From NCBI RefSeq assembly GCF_022568795.1, contig NZ_JAKZHU010000001.1, positions 1,116,001-1,180,000 of the forward strand: a stretch of DNA of 64,000 nt, in the 5' to 3' direction. The DNA is from Arsenicicoccus dermatophilus (GTDB lineage: Bacteria > Actinomycetota > Actinomycetes > Actinomycetales > Dermatophilaceae). This document shows positions 1 through 8,165 of this stretch, piece after piece. The notes beneath the pieces were generated by a model. The model saw only the letters and a program-made list of their open reading frames with translations, had not been told where the DNA came from and did not search any database. Both the position numbers and the translations under genes were made by a program. How positions within the stretch are numbered: position 1 is the stretch's first letter; every line of letters begins with the position of its first letter.

Positions 1-153
1 GCCGAAGACCAGCGAGCTCTTGCCCGAGCCGGACACCCCGGTGAAGACCGTCAGCCGCCGCTTCGGGATCTCGACCGACACGTCCTTGAGGTTGTTCTCC
101 CGCGCGCCCTGGACGCGGATGCGGTCGTGGGAGTCGGCGGCGTGCGGGGACAT
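1..153 (-). CDS. UvrA-like ABC ATPase, N-terminal fragment
   Basis: Only the first 51 codons lie in the window; the gene runs off the left edge. The peptide starts [19 protein letters not shown] and continues into [11 protein letters not shown] and the Walker A loop [15 protein letters not shown], which is the UvrA-type ATP-binding start. It could be the excinuclease subunit UvrA or the shorter UvrA-like class (DrrC/VlmJ type) linked to DNA-binding drug resistance. The very early start and the INTERNAL wording [13 protein letters not shown] favour the second, but the fragment cannot decide. The ATG is preceded by GGAG at 6 bases. Signature and hinge domains are outside the window. Confidence 0.8.
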   Translation of the reverse strand, partial: MSPHAADSHDRIRVQGARENNLKDVSVEIPKRRLTVFTGVSGSGKSSLVFG

Positions 154-243
154 GGTCGCTCCGTCCTGGTGGGTCGCCTCACATCTTGCCGTATGACGGT
201 CCCCGGGGGGCGGCGTCCGGTCGTGGTCGTCCCGGTGTCGCCC

Positions 244-299
244 CCGCCTACGCCTCGGCCGGGAGCCGCGCGGGCAGGTCGCGGCCGAGGCGTAGGCGG
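244..299 (-). terminator. Hairpin terminator of the SSB-Nudix operon
   Basis: Perfect 18-bp inverted repeat (244-261 and 282-299) with a 20-base loop, placed just after the Nudix stop codon on the minus strand. No U-tract is visible, which is common in actinobacterial terminators. Confidence 0.6.
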
Positions 300-305
300 C
301 AGCGG

Positions 306-749
306 TCAGCGGCTCAGGCCGTGGGAGTGCAGCGGCAGGCGGGCGCGCTCGGGGCCGTAGCGCACCACGTGCGCCAGACTCGGCGGCCGGATGTCCAGGT
401 CGTAGCACGCCTCGGTGTCGAACCAGCGGAACTCCAGCCCGGGCACCTGCGTGGTGGCCCGCGTCTTGTCGACGCGAGCCTCGAAGGCAAGGTTGATCTC
501 GTGGTGGGCCTCGCCGTCCAGCTCGTAGGCGTTCTCCACCACCGCGACCAGGTCGGCGACCTTGGCCTCCAGGCCGAGCTCGTCGAGGATGTCGCGGTGC
601 AGGGCGGCCTTGGCGGACTCGCCGAGGGTGACGGGGCCACCGGGCAGGAACCAGAAGTCCTGACCCTCCCGGCGGTTGAGGAGCACGCGAGGGCCGCTGC
701 GGATCACGGCGGACACCACGACGTCGAACGTCTTCGGTCGATTCGTCAT
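306..749 (-). CDS. Nudix hydrolase
   Basis: A 147-residue single-domain protein with a complete Nudix box: GPVTLGE, seven residues, then RDILDELGL, matching G-x5-E-x7-REUxEExGU with two conservative Asp-for-Glu swaps. Nudix enzymes cleave nucleoside diphosphates linked to another group; the substrate cannot be told from the box. The start ATG overlaps the SSB stop codon by four bases (ATGA), so it is probably translated with the SSB-like gene and may serve nucleotide clean-up or DNA repair. A hairpin terminator follows. Confidence 0.85.
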   Translation of the reverse strand: MTNRPKTFDVVVSAVIRSGPRVLLNRREGQDFWFLPGGPVTLGESAKAALHRDILDELGLEAKVADLVAVVENAYELDGEAHHEINLAFEARVDKTRATTQVPGLEFRWFDTEACYDLDIRPPSLAHVVRYGPERARLPLHSHGLSR

Positions 750-1261
750 GCCTGGACTGTAGGCCGCGCCGGCCCGCCCGGCTCGGCGGGGGTGCCGCGG
801 ACGACGTCCAGGCTGCTCGCCCGCACCTCGTAGCGGGACGCCGGCCCGCCCGGGCTGCGCCAGAAGCGGCGGTGCAGCGTGCCCGTGACCTCGACGACCT
901 CGCCGGGCACCAGCGAGCCGGCCCGCTGCGCCGTCTCCCCCGGCCAGCAGCCCACGTCGATCGCGTCGACCGTGGGCGCGCGCCGCCCGGGCGGAGCAGC
1001 CGGCTCGACGGACTGCGCGGCCTGGGTGCTCCGGGCGCGTCGGACCACCAGCCGCAGGCTCACCAACCGGTCGCCGCTCGGCAGCTCGCGCGTGACGGGG
1101 TCGGCGGCCACCCGGCCCCGCAGCCGCACCTCGTTGAGGTCCGGGATCTCCTCGGCCGGACCCGCACCGGCTGGACCCGCGTCCGACGGCTCCCCGCCCA
1201 CCGCACCCTCGTCGACGTCGTGATCGTCGGCCTCCAGCTCGTCCACCATGGTCTCGCCCAC
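746..1261 (-). CDS. Single-stranded DNA-binding protein (OB-fold), accessory SSB
   Basis: 171 residues. After an acidic low-complexity stretch of about 40 residues comes an SSB-type OB fold: [31 protein letters not shown], then [30 protein letters not shown]. This resembles actinobacterial accessory SSBs rather than the replication SSB: the C-terminus (PARPTVQA) lacks the DDDxPF tip used to recruit repair proteins. GTG at 1261 is used here; an ATG four codons in is an alternative start. It overlaps the downstream Nudix gene by 4 bases. Role in single-strand DNA handling is from family knowledge. Confidence 0.75.
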   Translation of the reverse strand: MGETMVDELEADDHDVDEGAVGGEPSDAGPAGAGPAEEIPDLNEVRLRGRVAADPVTRELPSGDRLVSLRLVVRRARSTQAAQSVEPAAPPGRRAPTVDAIDVGCWPGETAQRAGSLVPGEVVEVTGTLHRRFWRSPGGPASRYEVRASSLDVVRGTPAEPGGPARPTVQA

Positions 1262-1391
1262 CTCACCGCAACCGGGCCGCCTCTCGGCCCGCTCTCACCC
1301 GCCACGGTGGCACGGGCGCCCTCGCGCCGCAGGCCGTCGTACGGCACCTGTGGACGACCGCTCCGCGGCCGGGACGATCTGTGGACGACGG

Positions 1392-2063
1392 TCAGGATCC
1401 GACGGGTCCGCCGCACCGCCGGCCCAGCCGGACCGGCTCGCGGGGTTGCCCGGTCCCCGGGTCGACGGCGATCGTGAGGCGCCGTCCGGACGACAGCCGG
1501 AGGACCAGCGCGCCGGGCGCCTGCCACCGGGCGTCGGCGAGCGGGTCGTACTCCGTGCTGACGCAGGCGACGTCCCAGCGCCGGGCCGCGAGGTCGAGAG
1601 CCCGGTGCTGCACCGCCACCGTGATGCGCGGCGACACCAGGTCGCCGTCGGTGACCACGTCGGCCTCGTAGGGCTCCCGCACGTCCTCGACCGGTGCCGG
1701 CAGCACCCGCTCGTCCCGGTCCGGGTGCACCCCGATCTGCGCGAGCATGCCCACCAGGCCCAGCACCGTGGCGCCGACGGCGGCCACCAGGATCGTGACC
1801 ACCAGCCGGCGGTGGGTGTCGGTCACGAGGGAGCGCAGGCCCCACCCGATCAGGGCATACCCCGCCGCGCCGTGGACGATCGGGTGGTCGAGCAGCTCGT
1901 GGACCAGACGCGAGTCGGTGGGGTTCAGTCGCCCCCACAAGGTGGTGAGCAGGACCAGCACCCCGGCGAGGAGCCACCACGGGGCACGTCGACGCGCGCG
2001 CTGCAGGTGACCACCCGGGGCGAGCGCGCCGGCGGGGGGACGGGGTGCGGGCACGGCAGGCAC
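1392..2063 (-). CDS. Membrane protein of unknown function
   Basis: 223 residues; I do not recognise a family. Visible are a hydrophobic segment WWLLAGVLVLLTTLWG near residue 30, a weaker segment near residue 65, a strong one VVTILVAAVGATVLGLVGML near residue 90, then a soluble C-terminal half of about 110 residues. This suggests a membrane-anchored protein with a soluble tail. It follows the next gene upstream by only 7 bases and is probably co-transcribed with it. GTG start at 2063 is chosen because of that spacing. Confidence 0.6.
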   Translation of the reverse strand: MPAVPAPRPPAGALAPGGHLQRARRRAPWWLLAGVLVLLTTLWGRLNPTDSRLVHELLDHPIVHGAAGYALIGWGLRSLVTDTHRRLVVTILVAAVGATVLGLVGMLAQIGVHPDRDERVLPAPVEDVREPYEADVVTDGDLVSPRITVAVQHRALDLAARRWDVACVSTEYDPLADARWQAPGALVLRLSSGRRLTIAVDPGTGQPREPVRLGRRCGGPVGS

Positions 2064-2070
2064 TGTCGGG

Positions 2071-2622
2071 TCAGACCTCGCCCTCGTCGTCCTTGCGCTC
2101 GCCCCGGCGGATCAGGGAGCCCATGCCGGGCAGCCCCTGCGCGGCATGGGACAGGTCGGTGACGGCGTCCAGGATCTCGCGCACGTCCGGGGCGAGCTGG
2201 TCGAGCTGGCGCAGGGTGCCCGGCAGCCGGTCGATGAGCCCGACGACCGCGAGCACCTCGTCCCGGTCGATGGAGTCCACGACCTCCGCGGCGATGGGCA
2301 GGGCCTTGTCCGCCATCGGGGTGATGGTGGGCATGAGCTGCTCCCCCGCCGCCACGAGGGCCTCGGCGCGGGCGACGATGCCGGCGACCCGGGCGTTGGT
2401 GGCGTCGGCCGCGTCAGCGACCGCGTCGACGTGGGCCCGGGAGAGCGCCGCCTGGGCGAGGAGCTCCTCGGCCTGGGCGAGCAGGGCCTCGCCGCGAGAC
2501 ACCATCGCCTCCACCCGGTCCACGAGGCCGAGGGCGCGCGGCCACAGGTCGGCGGCGTCCGTGACCCCGTCCCTCACGGTGACGGCGGCGGTGAGCAGGT
2601 CCGAAGGTCCGAGGATGCGCAT
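2071..2622 (-). CDS. Helical protein of unknown function
   Basis: 183 residues from the ATG at 2622 (MRILGPSDLLTAAVTVRDGV). The open frame extends further upstream, but the extension is Arg-rich and overlaps the start of the MFS remnant, so I reject it. The protein is almost wholly alpha-helical and rich in Ala, Leu and Val with regular heptads (MVSRGEALLAQAEELLAQAA), ending in a charged tail ERKDDEGEV. Similar Ala-rich actinobacterial proteins exist but have no assigned function. A CATGAT box 6 bases before the ATG could allow a leaderless message. Confidence 0.6.
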   Translation of the reverse strand: MRILGPSDLLTAAVTVRDGVTDAADLWPRALGLVDRVEAMVSRGEALLAQAEELLAQAALSRAHVDAVADAADATNARVAGIVARAEALVAAGEQLMPTITPMADKALPIAAEVVDSIDRDEVLAVVGLIDRLPGTLRQLDQLAPDVREILDAVTDLSHAAQGLPGMGSLIRRGERKDDEGEV

Positions 2623-2722
2623 GGGCCCATCATGCCTGGGGACGACTCCTCCAGCCCGAGCAACCATCCGGTTGCGATCGGGCCGCCTCGAGGCCGAGGG
2701 CATGACCTGCGAGGAGACCCTC

Positions 2723-3102
2723 ATGACACGCACCGAGGCGCTGGTCGCCCGACGGCGCAGCACGCGCCACCAACGTGCGTGGTACTGGTACGCCCGGGCA
2801 AGCTCTGCCTACGTCACGACCACGGCGACCGTACTGATGGGTCCTTACCTCACGAGCATCGCCAACCGCGCGGCGTGCCCCGGGCAGGCGTCCGACCAGG
2901 TGCGCCGGACCCACCTGTCCGTCCTGGGCGTGCCGGTCTCCCTCGGGTCGGCACCCTGCTGTTCGGGCTCGTGCAGCAGCGGACCCACTCCTGCCGGCTG
3001 TCGCTCCTCGCGTTCTTCGTCGTCGGCGGAATCCTCCTGGCCCGTGTGGACGTTCGCGCCGGGATCCGCGCGGCGGGCAACCCGGAGCCGCTGATCGTCT
3101 AG
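2723..3102 (+). pseudogene. MFS transporter (UMF1/Atg22-like) remnant with internal deletion
   Basis: The ATG at 2723 has a good ribosome site (GAGGAG). It opens a reading frame with the start of a UMF1-type MFS transporter (YWYARASSAYVTTTATVLMG, PYLTSIAN, LSVLGVPVSLGS). At about 2940-2955 the homology jumps, in another frame, straight to the C-terminus of the same family (LLFGLVQQRTHS, FFVVGGILLARVDVRAGI) and stops at 3102. A normal member has about 430-450 residues; about 125 codons remain, so roughly 300 central codons are gone and the ends are out of frame. The gene cannot make a transporter. Both ends are well conserved, so the loss looks fairly recent. Confidence 0.75.
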
Positions 3103-3145
3103 AATAGGAGGGTTGCGCGCTACTCAACGTCATCGATTCCGGCGT

Positions 3146-3151
3146 TAGGGT
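3146..3151 (+). promoter_or_regulatory. Candidate -10 box for rbpA
   Basis: TAGGGT matches the TANNNT -10 pattern seen repeatedly in this window and would give a 5' leader of about 75 bases before rbpA. No convincing -35 box is visible. Confidence 0.35.
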
Positions 3152-3232
3152 CGCCCGGTTTGCTGCTTCGGGCGCGCGGGTATGGCCTCGGGCAAAGCAC
3201 GAGGCAGGTCACCGATCGAAAGGGGAACGGAC

Positions 3233-3586
3233 ATGGCCGAGCGGTCACTGCGCGGATCGCGCCTCGGGTCCTTCAGCATGGAGACCGATGACGGGGTCGT
3301 TCCCAGCGAGCGGCAGCTCGTCTCCTACACCTGCCCCAACGGCCACGTCACGGAGCTTCCCTTCTCCATCGAGGCCGAGGTGCCCAACACCTGGGAGTGC
3401 CGCTGCGGCGAGCTCGGGCGGCTCCAGGGCGGCGACGCCCCCGAGGAGAAGCCCGCCAAGCCGGCGCGCACCCACTGGGACATGCTCCTGGAGCGCCGCT
3501 CCATCAAGGAGCTGGAGGAGCTCCTCGAGGAGCGCCTGGAGCTGCTGCGGGCCTCCCGCGGCGAGAAGCCCAAGCGCTCCGCCTGA
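3233..3586 (+). CDS. rbpA: RNA polymerase-binding protein RbpA
   Basis: 117 residues from the ATG at 3233, preceded by AGGGGAA; an upstream in-frame ATG at 3182 lacks a ribosome site and adds a non-conserved extension. The sequence has the RbpA landmarks: a basic N-terminal tail (MAERSLRGSRLGS), a zinc-ribbon-like core with Cys in YTCPNGHV and WECRCGELG, and a C-terminal sigma-interaction helix (MLLERRSIKELEELLEERLELLR). RbpA binds RNA polymerase with the principal sigma factor and stabilises open complexes; it is an actinobacterial essential factor. Stand-alone gene, closed by a strong hairpin. Confidence 0.95.
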   Translation: MAERSLRGSRLGSFSMETDDGVVPSERQLVSYTCPNGHVTELPFSIEAEVPNTWECRCGELGRLQGGDAPEEKPAKPARTHWDMLLERRSIKELEELLEERLELLRASRGEKPKRSA

Positions 3587-3597
3587 GCAGGTCACCC

Positions 3598-3645
3598 GCA
3601 CGACGACGGCCCGGCACCCTGGAGGGTGCCGGGCCGTCGTCGTGC
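3598..3645. terminator. Bidirectional terminator between rbpA and fxsA
   Basis: Perfect 22-bp inverted repeat (3598-3619 and 3624-3645) around a TGGA loop, lying between the convergent ends of rbpA and fxsA. Confidence 0.85.
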
Positions 3646-3657
3646 GCGAGCCGGTAG

Positions 3658-4227
3658 CTAGAGCACCTCTCCCTCGATCACGTCGTCGTCCTGGCGGGTC
3701 GCCCGCGTGGCGCCGGGGCCGGCACCACGCGTCGTGGCTCCCGGTCCCGGGGCCGCGGCCCCGGGCGGGGTGGCGCTGGCTCCCCCGGCATACGTCTGAC
3801 GGACCCGGATGCCGGGCGCCGACGCGAGCAGCTGGCGCGTGATCACGCGGGACAGCAGCCGCCGGGCGACGCCACGGGTGCCGGGCAGGATGCAGGCGAA
3901 GCCCAGCACGTCGCTGAGGAAGCCGGGCGTCAGCAGCAGCGTCCCGCCCACCAGCACCAGGGCTGCGTCGGAGAGCTCGCCGGCAGGCAGCCGCCCGCTC
4001 GCGAGCGCGCCGCGCAGCGAGGCCCAGGCGGCGCGCCCCTCCCGCTTGACCAGCCAGGCACCGATCGCCGACTCGAGCAGCAGCAGGCCGATCGTGGGCC
4101 AGCCGCCGATCACCCGGCCGATCGCGACGATGACCGCGATCTCGAGGGTGGGAACGACGAGCAGCAGGACGAAGGCCACCAGCGGCCAGCGGGATCCACG
4201 AGGGCGACGATCGGAGGAAGCACTCAC
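3658..4227 (-). CDS. FxsA family membrane protein
   Basis: 189 residues from a GTG at 4227 that overlaps the stop of the mannosyltransferase gene (GTGA). Four hydrophobic segments typical of FxsA are visible: WPLVAFVLLLVVPTLEIAVIV, IGGWPTIGLLLLESAIGAWLV, LSDAALVLVGGTLLLTPGFLSD and VLGFACILPG. FxsA in E. coli is named for suppressing phage T7 exclusion by F plasmid; its cell role is unclear. A Gly/Ala/Pro tail and an acidic end (DDDVIEGEVL) follow. It is the last gene of the lnt-ppm-fxsA operon, before the shared terminator. Confidence 0.85.
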   Translation of the reverse strand: MSASSDRRPRGSRWPLVAFVLLLVVPTLEIAVIVAIGRVIGGWPTIGLLLLESAIGAWLVKREGRAAWASLRGALASGRLPAGELSDAALVLVGGTLLLTPGFLSDVLGFACILPGTRGVARRLLSRVITRQLLASAPGIRVRQTYAGGASATPPGAAAPGPGATTRGAGPGATRATRQDDDVIEGEVL

Positions 4228-4991
4228 AAGGTGTTCTGACGCTCCTGACCGCGTCGGCGTTCCACGAGCCGGCGAGCCTGCTCGCCCCGGTGCCGCAGGC
4301 CCCACACCGTGATCCGCTGCATGGACTCGCGGACGATGTCGCCGTTCATCTTGGAGACGCCGGACTCGCGCTCGACGAAGGTGATCGGGACCTCACGGAT
4401 GCCGATGCCGGCCCGCACCGTGCGCCAGGTCAGATCGGTCTGGAAGCAGTAGCCGTGGGACTCCACGCCGTCCAGGCCGATGCGGCGCAGCGTGTCGGCG
4501 CGGTAGGCGCGGAAGCCGGCCGTCGCGTCGTGCACGGGCATGCCGAGCAGCGCGCGGATGTAGTAGTTGCCACCGACGCTGAGGAACTTGCGGTGCCAGG
4601 GCCAGTTGACGATGCCGCCACCGGGGATCCACCGCGAGCCGATGACCAGACCCACCTGCGGGTCCTCCAGGGCCTTGAGCAGGTCGGGCAGCTGCTCGGG
4701 TCGGTGAGACAGGTCGGCGTCCATCTCCACGAGGACGTCGTAGCCCTCGCGCAGCCCCTCCTCGAAGCCCGCGAGGTAGGCCCTGCCCAGGCCCTCCTTG
4801 CCCTGCCGGTGCATGACTCGGATCTGGGGGTCGCGAGCGGCGATCTCGTCGGCCAGCTGTCCCGTGCCGTCCGGTGACCCGTCGTCGAGCACGAGCACGT
4901 CGACCTCGGGGGCGGCGGCGCGCAGGCGCTCCAGGCAGCGAGGGAGCGTCTCACGCTCGTTGTACGTCGGGATCAGGACCAGGGTGCGCAT
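4224..4991 (-). CDS. ppm1: Polyprenol monophosphomannose synthase
   Basis: 255 residues, a GT2 glycosyltransferase. Seen: nucleotide-binding start LVLIPTYNERETLP, VLDDGSPDGT, the metal-binding DxD in EMDADLSHRPEQ, and the acceptor region SVGGNYYIRALLGMPVHDATAGFRAY typical of dolichol/polyprenol-phosphate mannose synthases. It transfers mannose from GDP-mannose to polyprenyl phosphate at the inner membrane face, the donor for lipoglycan and protein O-mannosylation. The gene overlaps the 3' end of lnt by 41 bases. In mycobacteria Ppm1 is a fusion of the two activities; here they are separate overlapping genes. Confidence 0.92.
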   Translation of the reverse strand: MRTLVLIPTYNERETLPRCLERLRAAAPEVDVLVLDDGSPDGTGQLADEIAARDPQIRVMHRQGKEGLGRAYLAGFEEGLREGYDVLVEMDADLSHRPEQLPDLLKALEDPQVGLVIGSRWIPGGGIVNWPWHRKFLSVGGNYYIRALLGMPVHDATAGFRAYRADTLRRIGLDGVESHGYCFQTDLTWRTVRAGIGIREVPITFVERESGVSKMNGDIVRESMQRITVWGLRHRGEQARRLVERRRGQERQNTL

Positions 4992-6564
4992 GGTGATCAG
5001 ACCGTTCAGGAGAGTCGGAGGACGTGGTGGAGGTCGTACGTGGCTGGGCCGTCCGGGCGATGGCCCCTAGGGCCATGATCACCATCGAGAGCCAGACCGC
5101 CAGGTCGTTCACCCGCACGGCGGGGGTAATCTCCGTCCGGCGCGGCAGGGTGTCACGCAGCGCAGCCGGGGTGAACAGTGCCGTGCGCTGGTGGGCCACC
5201 CCGTCCGGGGTGATGAGGGCGGAGGTGCCGACCGTCGAGACGTGGACCACGGAGCGGCCCAGCTCGACCGCGCGCACCCGGGAGATCGCCAGCTGCTGGT
5301 AGGACTCGTCGGTGTAGCCGAAGGTCGCGTTGTTGGTCTGCACCGCGAGGATCTGCCCGCCGTGCGTCACCGCGTCGCGCATCAGGTCGTCGTAGGCGCT
5401 CTCGAAGCAGATGCCGATGCCCACGGGCACCGGCCCCCGGGAGGTCGGGGCGGTGATCACCCCGACCTCGTCACCCGCCGCGAAGTCGTGGGTGAGCAGG
5501 TCGACCTTGTCGCTGAAGTGTCGGAAGAACGAGCGGTAGGGGATGTACTCGGCGAACGGGACCGGGTGGCGCTTGGCGTAGTGCGCGGTCGGGCCCTTGG
5601 AGCCCTCCCACAGCAGCGTGGTGTTCTTGATCTCGTCGTGCGGGCCCTGTCGCAGGGTGCCCACGAGGATCGGGGCGTTGGCCGCGACCGACGCGGCGGT
5701 GATGACCTGCCCGGCGTCGGCGTTGGCGACGGGGTCGATGTCCGAGGCGTTCTCGGGCCACACGACCAGGGCGGGCTCGCCGCGTCCGGCGGCGACCTGG
5801 GCGGCCACGGCCCGGCGGGTGACCTCGGCGTGGTTGTCGAGCACCTGGCGACGCTCCGCGTTGAAGTCCAGACCGGCGCGGGGCACGTTGCCCTGGACGG
5901 CGAGGACGTCGACGGAGGTGCCGCCGGTCGGGGCGGTGAGCAGGGCGGGTCCCCACAGGACGGCACCGGCCCCGGCGAGTGCGCCGGCGGGTCGGGCCAG
6001 CGCCAGGGGCGAGCGGGCGCCCGGGTGCCGCACGGCCCGCCGTGCCCCCAGGAGCCCGGCGGCCAGCAGGCCGCCCGCGAGGGCGACGACGAAGGTCAGG
6101 CCGGGGGTCGCGACATACCGCACGAGGGGCAGCGTCGGGGCGTCGGCCATGGCGAAGGCGATCTTGAGCCAGGGGAAGCCTCCGAAGGGGGTCACGGAGC
6201 GCAACCACTCCCCGGCGCACCAGGCCGCCGCGACGACCACGGCGTAGGGCATCCGCCACCCCCGCGGTGCCCGCAGGCCGAGGGCACCGCACGCCGCCCC
6301 GGTGAGCCCGACGTACGACGCCTCGAGCAGGGCCAGCGCGACCCACGGGAGGTTGCCGACGTAGATCCCGGACCAGTGCAGGGCGGGCAGGTAGGCCGCC
6401 AGCCCGGCGAGCACCCCCAGCCCGAGGCCGCGGGCCACCCCGGCTCCCCGGGTGGCCAGGGCGACCAGCGCGATGCCGACGGGTGCCAGGAACCACAGGT
6501 CGTGGGCCGGCCACGAGAGCCACAGGGCGAGGCCGCCGAGAAGGGCGAGGGCGAGTCGGGACAC
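4951..6564 (-). CDS. lnt: Apolipoprotein N-acyltransferase
   Basis: 537 residues starting at a GTG. The N-terminal ~200 residues hold several membrane segments and the second half is a carbon-nitrogen hydrolase domain. The expected catalytic triad is present: Glu271 in VWPENAS, Lys331 in HYAKRHPVPF and Cys386 in GICFESAYD. Lnt adds the third acyl chain to the N-terminal Cys of lipoproteins, acting from the membrane on the outer side. A TAGGGT box six bases before the start suggests a leaderless mRNA. The pairing with polyprenol-P-mannose synthase is typical for actinobacteria. Confidence 0.93.
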   Translation of the reverse strand: MSRLALALLGGLALWLSWPAHDLWFLAPVGIALVALATRGAGVARGLGLGVLAGLAAYLPALHWSGIYVGNLPWVALALLEASYVGLTGAACGALGLRAPRGWRMPYAVVVAAAWCAGEWLRSVTPFGGFPWLKIAFAMADAPTLPLVRYVATPGLTFVVALAGGLLAAGLLGARRAVRHPGARSPLALARPAGALAGAGAVLWGPALLTAPTGGTSVDVLAVQGNVPRAGLDFNAERRQVLDNHAEVTRRAVAAQVAAGRGEPALVVWPENASDIDPVANADAGQVITAASVAANAPILVGTLRQGPHDEIKNTTLLWEGSKGPTAHYAKRHPVPFAEYIPYRSFFRHFSDKVDLLTHDFAAGDEVGVITAPTSRGPVPVGIGICFESAYDDLMRDAVTHGGQILAVQTNNATFGYTDESYQQLAISRVRAVELGRSVVHVSTVGTSALITPDGVAHQRTALFTPAALRDTLPRRTEITPAVRVNDLAVWLSMVIMALGAIARTAQPRTTSTTSSDSPERSDHHAHPGPDPDVQRA

Positions 6565-6570
6565 CGCGTC

Positions 6571-6576
6571 ACCCTA
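6571..6576 (-). promoter_or_regulatory. -10 box of leaderless lnt message
   Basis: TAGGGT on the minus strand, six bases before the lnt GTG. Transcription would start at or next to the start codon. An alternative upstream candidate is TTGACA (6757-6762) with TAGGTT (6732-6737) at a 19-base spacing. Confidence 0.55.
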
Positions 6577-6951
6577 GCCGGGCGAAGGGCTCCGCGGCGT
6601 GCAGCACGGCCCGCATGCCGTTGGGGCCGCCTCGGGCCGGTCTCCGGACAGGTCCGGTGCCAGGGCCGTGACGTTTTCTACTAGGCATGCGGGCCGCGCT
6701 GCTGCCCGAGGATGGCGGGCAACCACCGTCAACCTATTGGGTGACCGTGCGTAACTGTCAACACCGCTCTGACCTGCGGCTTCTCAGGTTTTCGCAGGTC
6801 AGAGGTTCGGGTCAGACCGCCATCAATCATCTGATACGCGGCGTGTCACACCAAACACGCCGAGTGCTGAAGCGATTGGCGAGGTGCTTTAGTCACTCAG
6901 AGTCGATTTGCTATAGCAGGCGTCCTTGCGGACGGTGACGGTCATGAGTGC
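6577..6951. other. Intergenic stretch of lower GC with hairpins
   Basis: No convincing gene. From about 6720 to 6920 the DNA is visibly less GC-rich than its surroundings. It holds a perfect 12-bp inverted repeat (6768-6779 and 6793-6804, 13-base loop), an 8-bp inverted repeat (6839-6846 and 6855-6862) and the 10-bp palindrome TGCTATAGCA (6909-6918). A TTGACA box faces left at 6757-6762. The stretch lies between the end of the lysine operon and lnt, so it may hold the operon's terminator, a regulatory site or a small RNA; none of these is proven. An 83-codon open frame on the plus strand has no ribosome site or known homology. Confidence 0.45.
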
Positions 6952-7359
6952 TCATCCCTCGACCGGTGCCGGCACGACCACCACGCCGCGGGCCGTCGTC
7001 GCCACCACCGGGGGGTCCAGCAGGTCGGCCGCGGACTCGCCGCGCGCGGGGTTGCCCCGGGCGACCACGCGCACCTCGAAGTCCATCTCGCGCGACCGGC
7101 GGCCCGCCCGCACGAGCGTGCAGCTGATCTCGAGGCAGTCCCCCGCCCGGACCGGCGCCCGGAACTGGACGTCGCTGTATGACGCGAAGAGCCCCTCGTC
7201 GCCGTCCGTGCGGATGCACATCTCGGTCGCCACGTCGCCGAAGGCCGCCAGGGAGTAGGCGCCGTCGACGAGGTTGCCGGCGTAGTGCGCGTGGCTGTAG
7301 GGGACATAGCGGCGGTGGACGACGGTGGTGCCCACCGCGGGGCCGGTGCCTGCGCTCAT
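6952..7359 (-). CDS. kal: 3-aminobutyryl-CoA ammonia-lyase
   Basis: 135 residues, close to the usual ~128 of Kal. The sequence VVHRRYVPYSHAHYAGNLVDGAY with DVATEMCIRTDGDEGLFASY and VQFRAPVRAGDCLEI is a hot-dog-fold thioester enzyme of the Kal type. Kal releases ammonia from 3-aminobutyryl-CoA to give crotonyl-CoA, the last dedicated step of the lysine fermentation pathway. Its ATG overlaps the kamE stop (ATGA), so the two are translationally coupled. It is the final gene of the five-gene leftward operon. Confidence 0.88.
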   Translation of the reverse strand: MSAGTGPAVGTTVVHRRYVPYSHAHYAGNLVDGAYSLAAFGDVATEMCIRTDGDEGLFASYSDVQFRAPVRAGDCLEISCTLVRAGRRSREMDFEVRVVARGNPARGESAADLLDPPVVATTARGVVVVPAPVEG

Positions 7360-8165
7360 CGGGTCTGCTCCTTCGTGGTCGTCGTGGTGCTGCTCGCGCC
7401 CTGGCGCTGCGCCATGGCGTGGACGAGGTAGGACGCCACCTCGCCGGGGGTCGTGCCCTTGCCGAAGATCCGGTCGACGCCGAGCTCGGCGGTGGCCGAC
7501 TCGTCGAACCGCGGCCCGCCCACCACCAGCAGCGGGGTGGTCCCCGCCGGGTAGGCCTCCCGGAAGGCGGCCGACATCTCCTGGGTGTTGGTGATGTGCG
7601 CATCGCGCTGGGTCACCACCTGGGAGACCAGCACGGCGTCGGCCTGCTCCGCGCGCGCCCGCTCGACGAGGTCCGGCACCAGGACCTGGGCGCCGAGGTT
7701 GACGACCTTGATCTCGGAGTAGTACTCCAGCCCCTTCTCCCCCGCGAAGCCCTTGATGTTGAGGATCGCGTCGATGCCCACCGTGTGCGCGTCGGTGCCG
7801 ATGCAGGCGCCCACGACCACCAGGGGCCGCCGCAGCTGCTTCTTGATGGCTGCGTTGACCTCCTTGGCGCCCAGCAAGGGGTAGTCGCGCTCCACCACGA
7901 CCACGTCGCGCAGGTCGACCAGGTGGTTGACGCTGCCGTAGACCACGAAGAAGGTGAAGTCCGGGCCGATCGCCTTGGCGTGCACCAGGAGTGCCGGCTT
8001 GAGGCCCATCTTGTCCGCGAGCTGCAGCGCCGCCCCCTCGGCCCGCTTGTCGTGCGGGATCGGCAGCGTGAACGACACCTGGATCATGCCGTCGCCGGTC
8101 GTGTCGCCATACGGCCTGATGATGTCGGGCAGGCTCCGCTCCCCCGACCGGTCGTCGCCGCTCAC
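7356..8165 (-). CDS. kamE: Lysine 5,6-aminomutase beta subunit
   Basis: 269 residues from a GTG at 8165 that overlaps the kamD stop (GTGA). The open frame continues upstream but only as a shadow of kamD. The cobalamin-binding signature is present as Asp125-x-His127-x-x-Gly130 (GTDAHTVGID). Lys138 in ILNIKGF matches the lysine that holds pyridoxal phosphate in the resting enzyme. Together with KamD it moves the amino group of beta-lysine from C6 to C5 using adenosylcobalamin. Expected length is about 260, so the protein is intact. Confidence 0.93.
   Translation of the reverse strand: MSGDDRSGERSLPDIIRPYGDTTGDGMIQVSFTLPIPHDKRAEGAALQLADKMGLKPALLVHAKAIGPDFTFFVVYGSVNHLVDLRDVVVVERDYPLLGAKEVNAAIKKQLRRPLVVVGACIGTDAHTVGIDAILNIKGFAGEKGLEYYSEIKVVNLGAQVLVPDLVERARAEQADAVLVSQVVTQRDAHITNTQEMSAAFREAYPAGTTPLLVVGGPRFDESATAELGVDRIFGKGTTPGEVASYLVHAMAQRQGASSTTTTTKEQTR

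Noticed and set aside
6687-6938. 83-codon plus-strand frame in the low-GC gap
   Set aside because: No ribosome site or close -10 box, no recognised family, and the region is full of palindromes.
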